Notes under the pieces: generated by a model | Told to the model about the DNA's origin: nothing | The model's database searches: none | What the model saw: only the letters and a program-made list of their open reading frames with translations | From: Candidatus Neomicrothrix sp. UBA4742 | GTDB lineage: Bacteria > Actinomycetota > Acidimicrobiia > Acidimicrobiales > Acidimicrobilacustridaceae | DNA: 7,868 bases | Direction of reading: 5' to 3' | Assembly (NCBI GenBank): GCA_002403895.1 | Contig: DHIQ01000196.1 | Location: 2,767 to 10,634, forward strand | Shown: positions 7,042 through 7,868 of the stretch, in pieces | How the letters are laid out: each line of letters opens with the position of its first letter | Position numbering within the stretch: position 1 is the stretch's first letter | Program-made: the position numbers and the translations under genes

Positions 7042-7062
7042 ATCGGCGGGTACAACGCCGAT
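7042..7062. promoter_or_regulatory. Operator-like palindrome, 7-bp arms
   Basis: ATCGGCG and its exact complement CGCCGAT flank a 7-base spacer. On the minus strand it directly precedes a TANNNT hexamer, TACGAT (7042-7037, sharing one base), so a bound regulator could control leftward transcription toward cvnA. No -35 is recognisable. Regulator unknown. Confidence 0.35.
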
Positions 7063-7126
7063 CGCGTATGGGGCCACCGGTGCGGGCTGGCGTGCGCTCA
7101 CGGGCAGGAATCCCGCGCTTCTCCGC

Positions 7127-7142
7127 TATTCATAGCTAGTGT
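7127..7142 (+). promoter_or_regulatory. Possible -10 region of the RDD gene
   Basis: An AT-rich stretch in an otherwise GC-rich spacer contains TATTCAT (7127-7133) and TAGTGT (7137-7142), either of which could be the -10. The second overlaps the 23-bp palindrome. There is no convincing -35 for either. Confidence 0.3.
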
Positions 7143-7161
7143 TTGTCGACTCGACGAACAC
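7139..7161 (+). promoter_or_regulatory. 23-bp near-perfect palindrome abutting the RDD ribosome binding site
   Basis: GTGTTTGTCGA and TCGACGAACAC are 11-bp arms about a central C at 7150. Ten pairs are Watson-Crick and one is T/G, a wobble in RNA. The right arm ends on the base before AGGAGG. It could be a repressor operator over the transcription start, or an mRNA hairpin that influences ribosome access. It does not match the mycobacterial LexA box (TCGAAC-N4-GTTCGA). Confidence 0.6.
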
Positions 7162-7167
7162 AGGAGG
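7162..7167 (+). promoter_or_regulatory. Ribosome binding site fixing the RDD start
   Basis: A perfect AGGAGG lies 7 nt before the GTG at 7175. This selects that GTG over an upstream in-frame GTG at 7139, which falls within the palindrome and has no ribosome binding site. Confidence 0.85.
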
Positions 7168-7174
7168 AACAGGC

Positions 7175-7759
7175 GTGAGCGATACCTCGCAAGGGCCAGG
7201 ATGGTGGCAGGCATCAGACGGCATGTGGTACCCGCCCGAACAGGCCCCGGGGTATCAGGCACCCGCGGCCGCAGGTGGTGGCGCGGCCACCGTCGGCATG
7301 AGTCAGTGGGGTCCCCTCGCTGACTGGGGGACTCGGGCGATCGGCATCCTGATCGACTACGCCGGGATCTTTGTCATTGTGATCATCGGCTACATCATTG
7401 CCGCCATCCTCAGTGCCATCTCGGGGGCCCTGGGGACGCTTTTCTTCCTGCTGACCTGGCTCCTCAGCATTGGTGCCGGCGTCTACCTCGGGTACCTCGT
7501 CGGGATCAAGGGCCGCAGCCCGGGCATGATGGTGATGGGAACCAAGTGTGTCGCTGAGGAGACGGGCGAGTTGATCGGTGCCGGCATGGGCATCGTGCGT
7601 CACTTCGCCCACATCATCGACAGCTTCATCTGTTACATCGGCTGGCTGTTCCCTCTTTGGGATGTCAAGCGGCAGACGATCGCCGACAAGCTCGTGAAGA
7701 CCGTGGTATTGGCTGATCAGCCGAAAGAGACCTTCAGCTTCGAGCTGTTCAAGCCGTGA
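7175..7759 (+). CDS. RDD-family membrane protein with N-terminal DUF2510-like tag
   Basis: This 194-residue protein begins with GPGWWQASDGMWYPPE (7-22), a DUF2510-like tryptophan motif common on actinobacterial membrane proteins. A Pro/Ala/Gly linker runs to about 45. The RDD domain follows: RAIGILID (R54, D61) enters the first helix (about 54-80), a second helix spans about 86-110, and GRSPGMMVMGTKCV (113-126) is the family's cytoplasmic loop. A third hydrophobic segment (about 146-163) precedes WDVKRQTIADKLVKTVVL (162-179), the family's closing motif. RDD proteins are of largely unknown function, some linked to ion or solute transport. The GTG start is set by AGGAGG. The gene is divergent from the conservon and appears to stand alone, ending at the hairpin at 7825-7853. 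Confidence 0.9.
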   Translation: MSDTSQGPGWWQASDGMWYPPEQAPGYQAPAAAGGGAATVGMSQWGPLADWGTRAIGILIDYAGIFVIVIIGYIIAAILSAISGALGTLFFLLTWLLSIGAGVYLGYLVGIKGRSPGMMVMGTKCVAEETGELIGAGMGIVRHFAHIIDSFICYIGWLFPLWDVKRQTIADKLVKTVVLADQPKETFSFELFKP

Positions 7760-7824
7760 GCTGAATCAAACACCCGCCCGGCGCACTCGACGCCAGCGAC
7801 ATGACCGCTCAACACGTCTGAGCT

Positions 7825-7853
7825 GCAGCGCCCCGGCTGGGCCGGGGCGCTGC
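7825..7853 (+). terminator. Hairpin terminator after the RDD gene
   Basis: A perfect 13-bp stem (GCAGCGCCCCGGC and complement) with a TGG loop starts 66 bp after the RDD stop codon. There is no T-tract. It could also stop transcription entering from beyond the right edge of the window. Confidence 0.7.
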
Positions 7854-7868
7854 CACGTTGCCGGGCAC

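Larger units (their letters stand above)
6768..7138. promoter_or_regulatory. Divergent intergenic control region between cvnA and the RDD gene
   Basis: About 400 bp between two divergent start codons hold no convincing gene. Short open frames exist on both strands but have no good ribosome binding site or recognisable protein. The region must carry the promoter of the conservon and that of the RDD gene. Within it I see a 10-bp direct repeat in the presumed cvnA leader and a 7+7 palindrome next to a minus-strand TACGAT. No clear -35/-10 pair for cvnA lies close to its start, so a long 5' leader of about 260 nt is possible. Confidence 0.55.

Noticed and set aside
6867..7055. 62-codon minus-strand frame upstream of cvnA
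   Set aside because: Its Arg-rich, non-globular composition and weak start context suggest a chance frame.
6929..7135. 68-codon plus-strand frame in the divergent region
   Set aside because: It has no good ribosome binding site and no recognisable protein, and it covers likely promoter DNA. It cannot be fully excluded.
7139..7161. LexA/SOS box
   Set aside because: The half-sites GTGTTYGTCGA do not fit TCGAAC-N4-GTTCGA in order or spacing.

Overview
The window looks like a high-GC actinobacterial fragment, most probably from the Acidimicrobiia. The grounds are strong G/C bias at third codon positions, a complete 'conservon' signalling operon (an actinobacterial hallmark), a probable F420-dependent oxidoreductase, and an N-terminal WWQASDGMWYPPE-type tag on a membrane protein, a motif I associate with Acidimicrobiia. 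The lineage is inferred. No rRNA, tRNA, CRISPR array, insertion sequence or phage gene was seen. The first 13 bases match the inner end of the Tn5/Nextera mosaic-end adapter, so the left edge is a library artefact and a contig end, not genome.

Layout. (1) 14-384, minus: the N-terminal 123 residues of a serine hydrolase of the beta-lactamase/EstB esterase family, cut off by the contig end. (2) 449-1372, minus: a WbbL-like family 2 glycosyltransferase. (3) 1446-2384, plus: a luciferase-like (LLM) oxidoreductase, divergent from the glycosyltransferase and apparently read from a leaderless mRNA. (4) 2413-2444: a strong hairpin between two convergent transcription units. (5) 6767 down to 2472, minus: a four-gene conservon in the canonical order cvnA-cvnB-cvnC-cvnD. 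It encodes a membrane sensor kinase, a roadblock/LC7 protein, a DUF742 protein and a small MglA-like GTPase. The last three are tightly packed (ATGA overlap, then a 20-bp overlap); cvnA is separated from cvnB by 87 bp that contain a hairpin. (6) 6768-7174: a gene-free divergent control region of about 400 bp with two palindromes and a short direct repeat. (7) 7175-7759, plus: a DUF2510-tagged RDD-family membrane protein, followed by a terminator-like hairpin at 7825-7853.

How it may work. By analogy with Streptomyces conservons, CvnA senses a signal outside the membrane and forms a membrane-associated complex with CvnB, CvnC and the GTPase CvnD, somewhat like a receptor/G-protein module. There is no neighbouring response regulator and no cvnE-type P450 in view, so the output is unknown. 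The RDD protein shares the divergent control region with cvnA, which makes it a candidate partner, but nothing shows a functional link. The most notable new signals are the 23-bp near-perfect palindrome abutting the RDD gene's ribosome binding site, a second P-loop-like motif in the switch region of CvnD, and a lone cysteine pair in the CvnA sensor domain.
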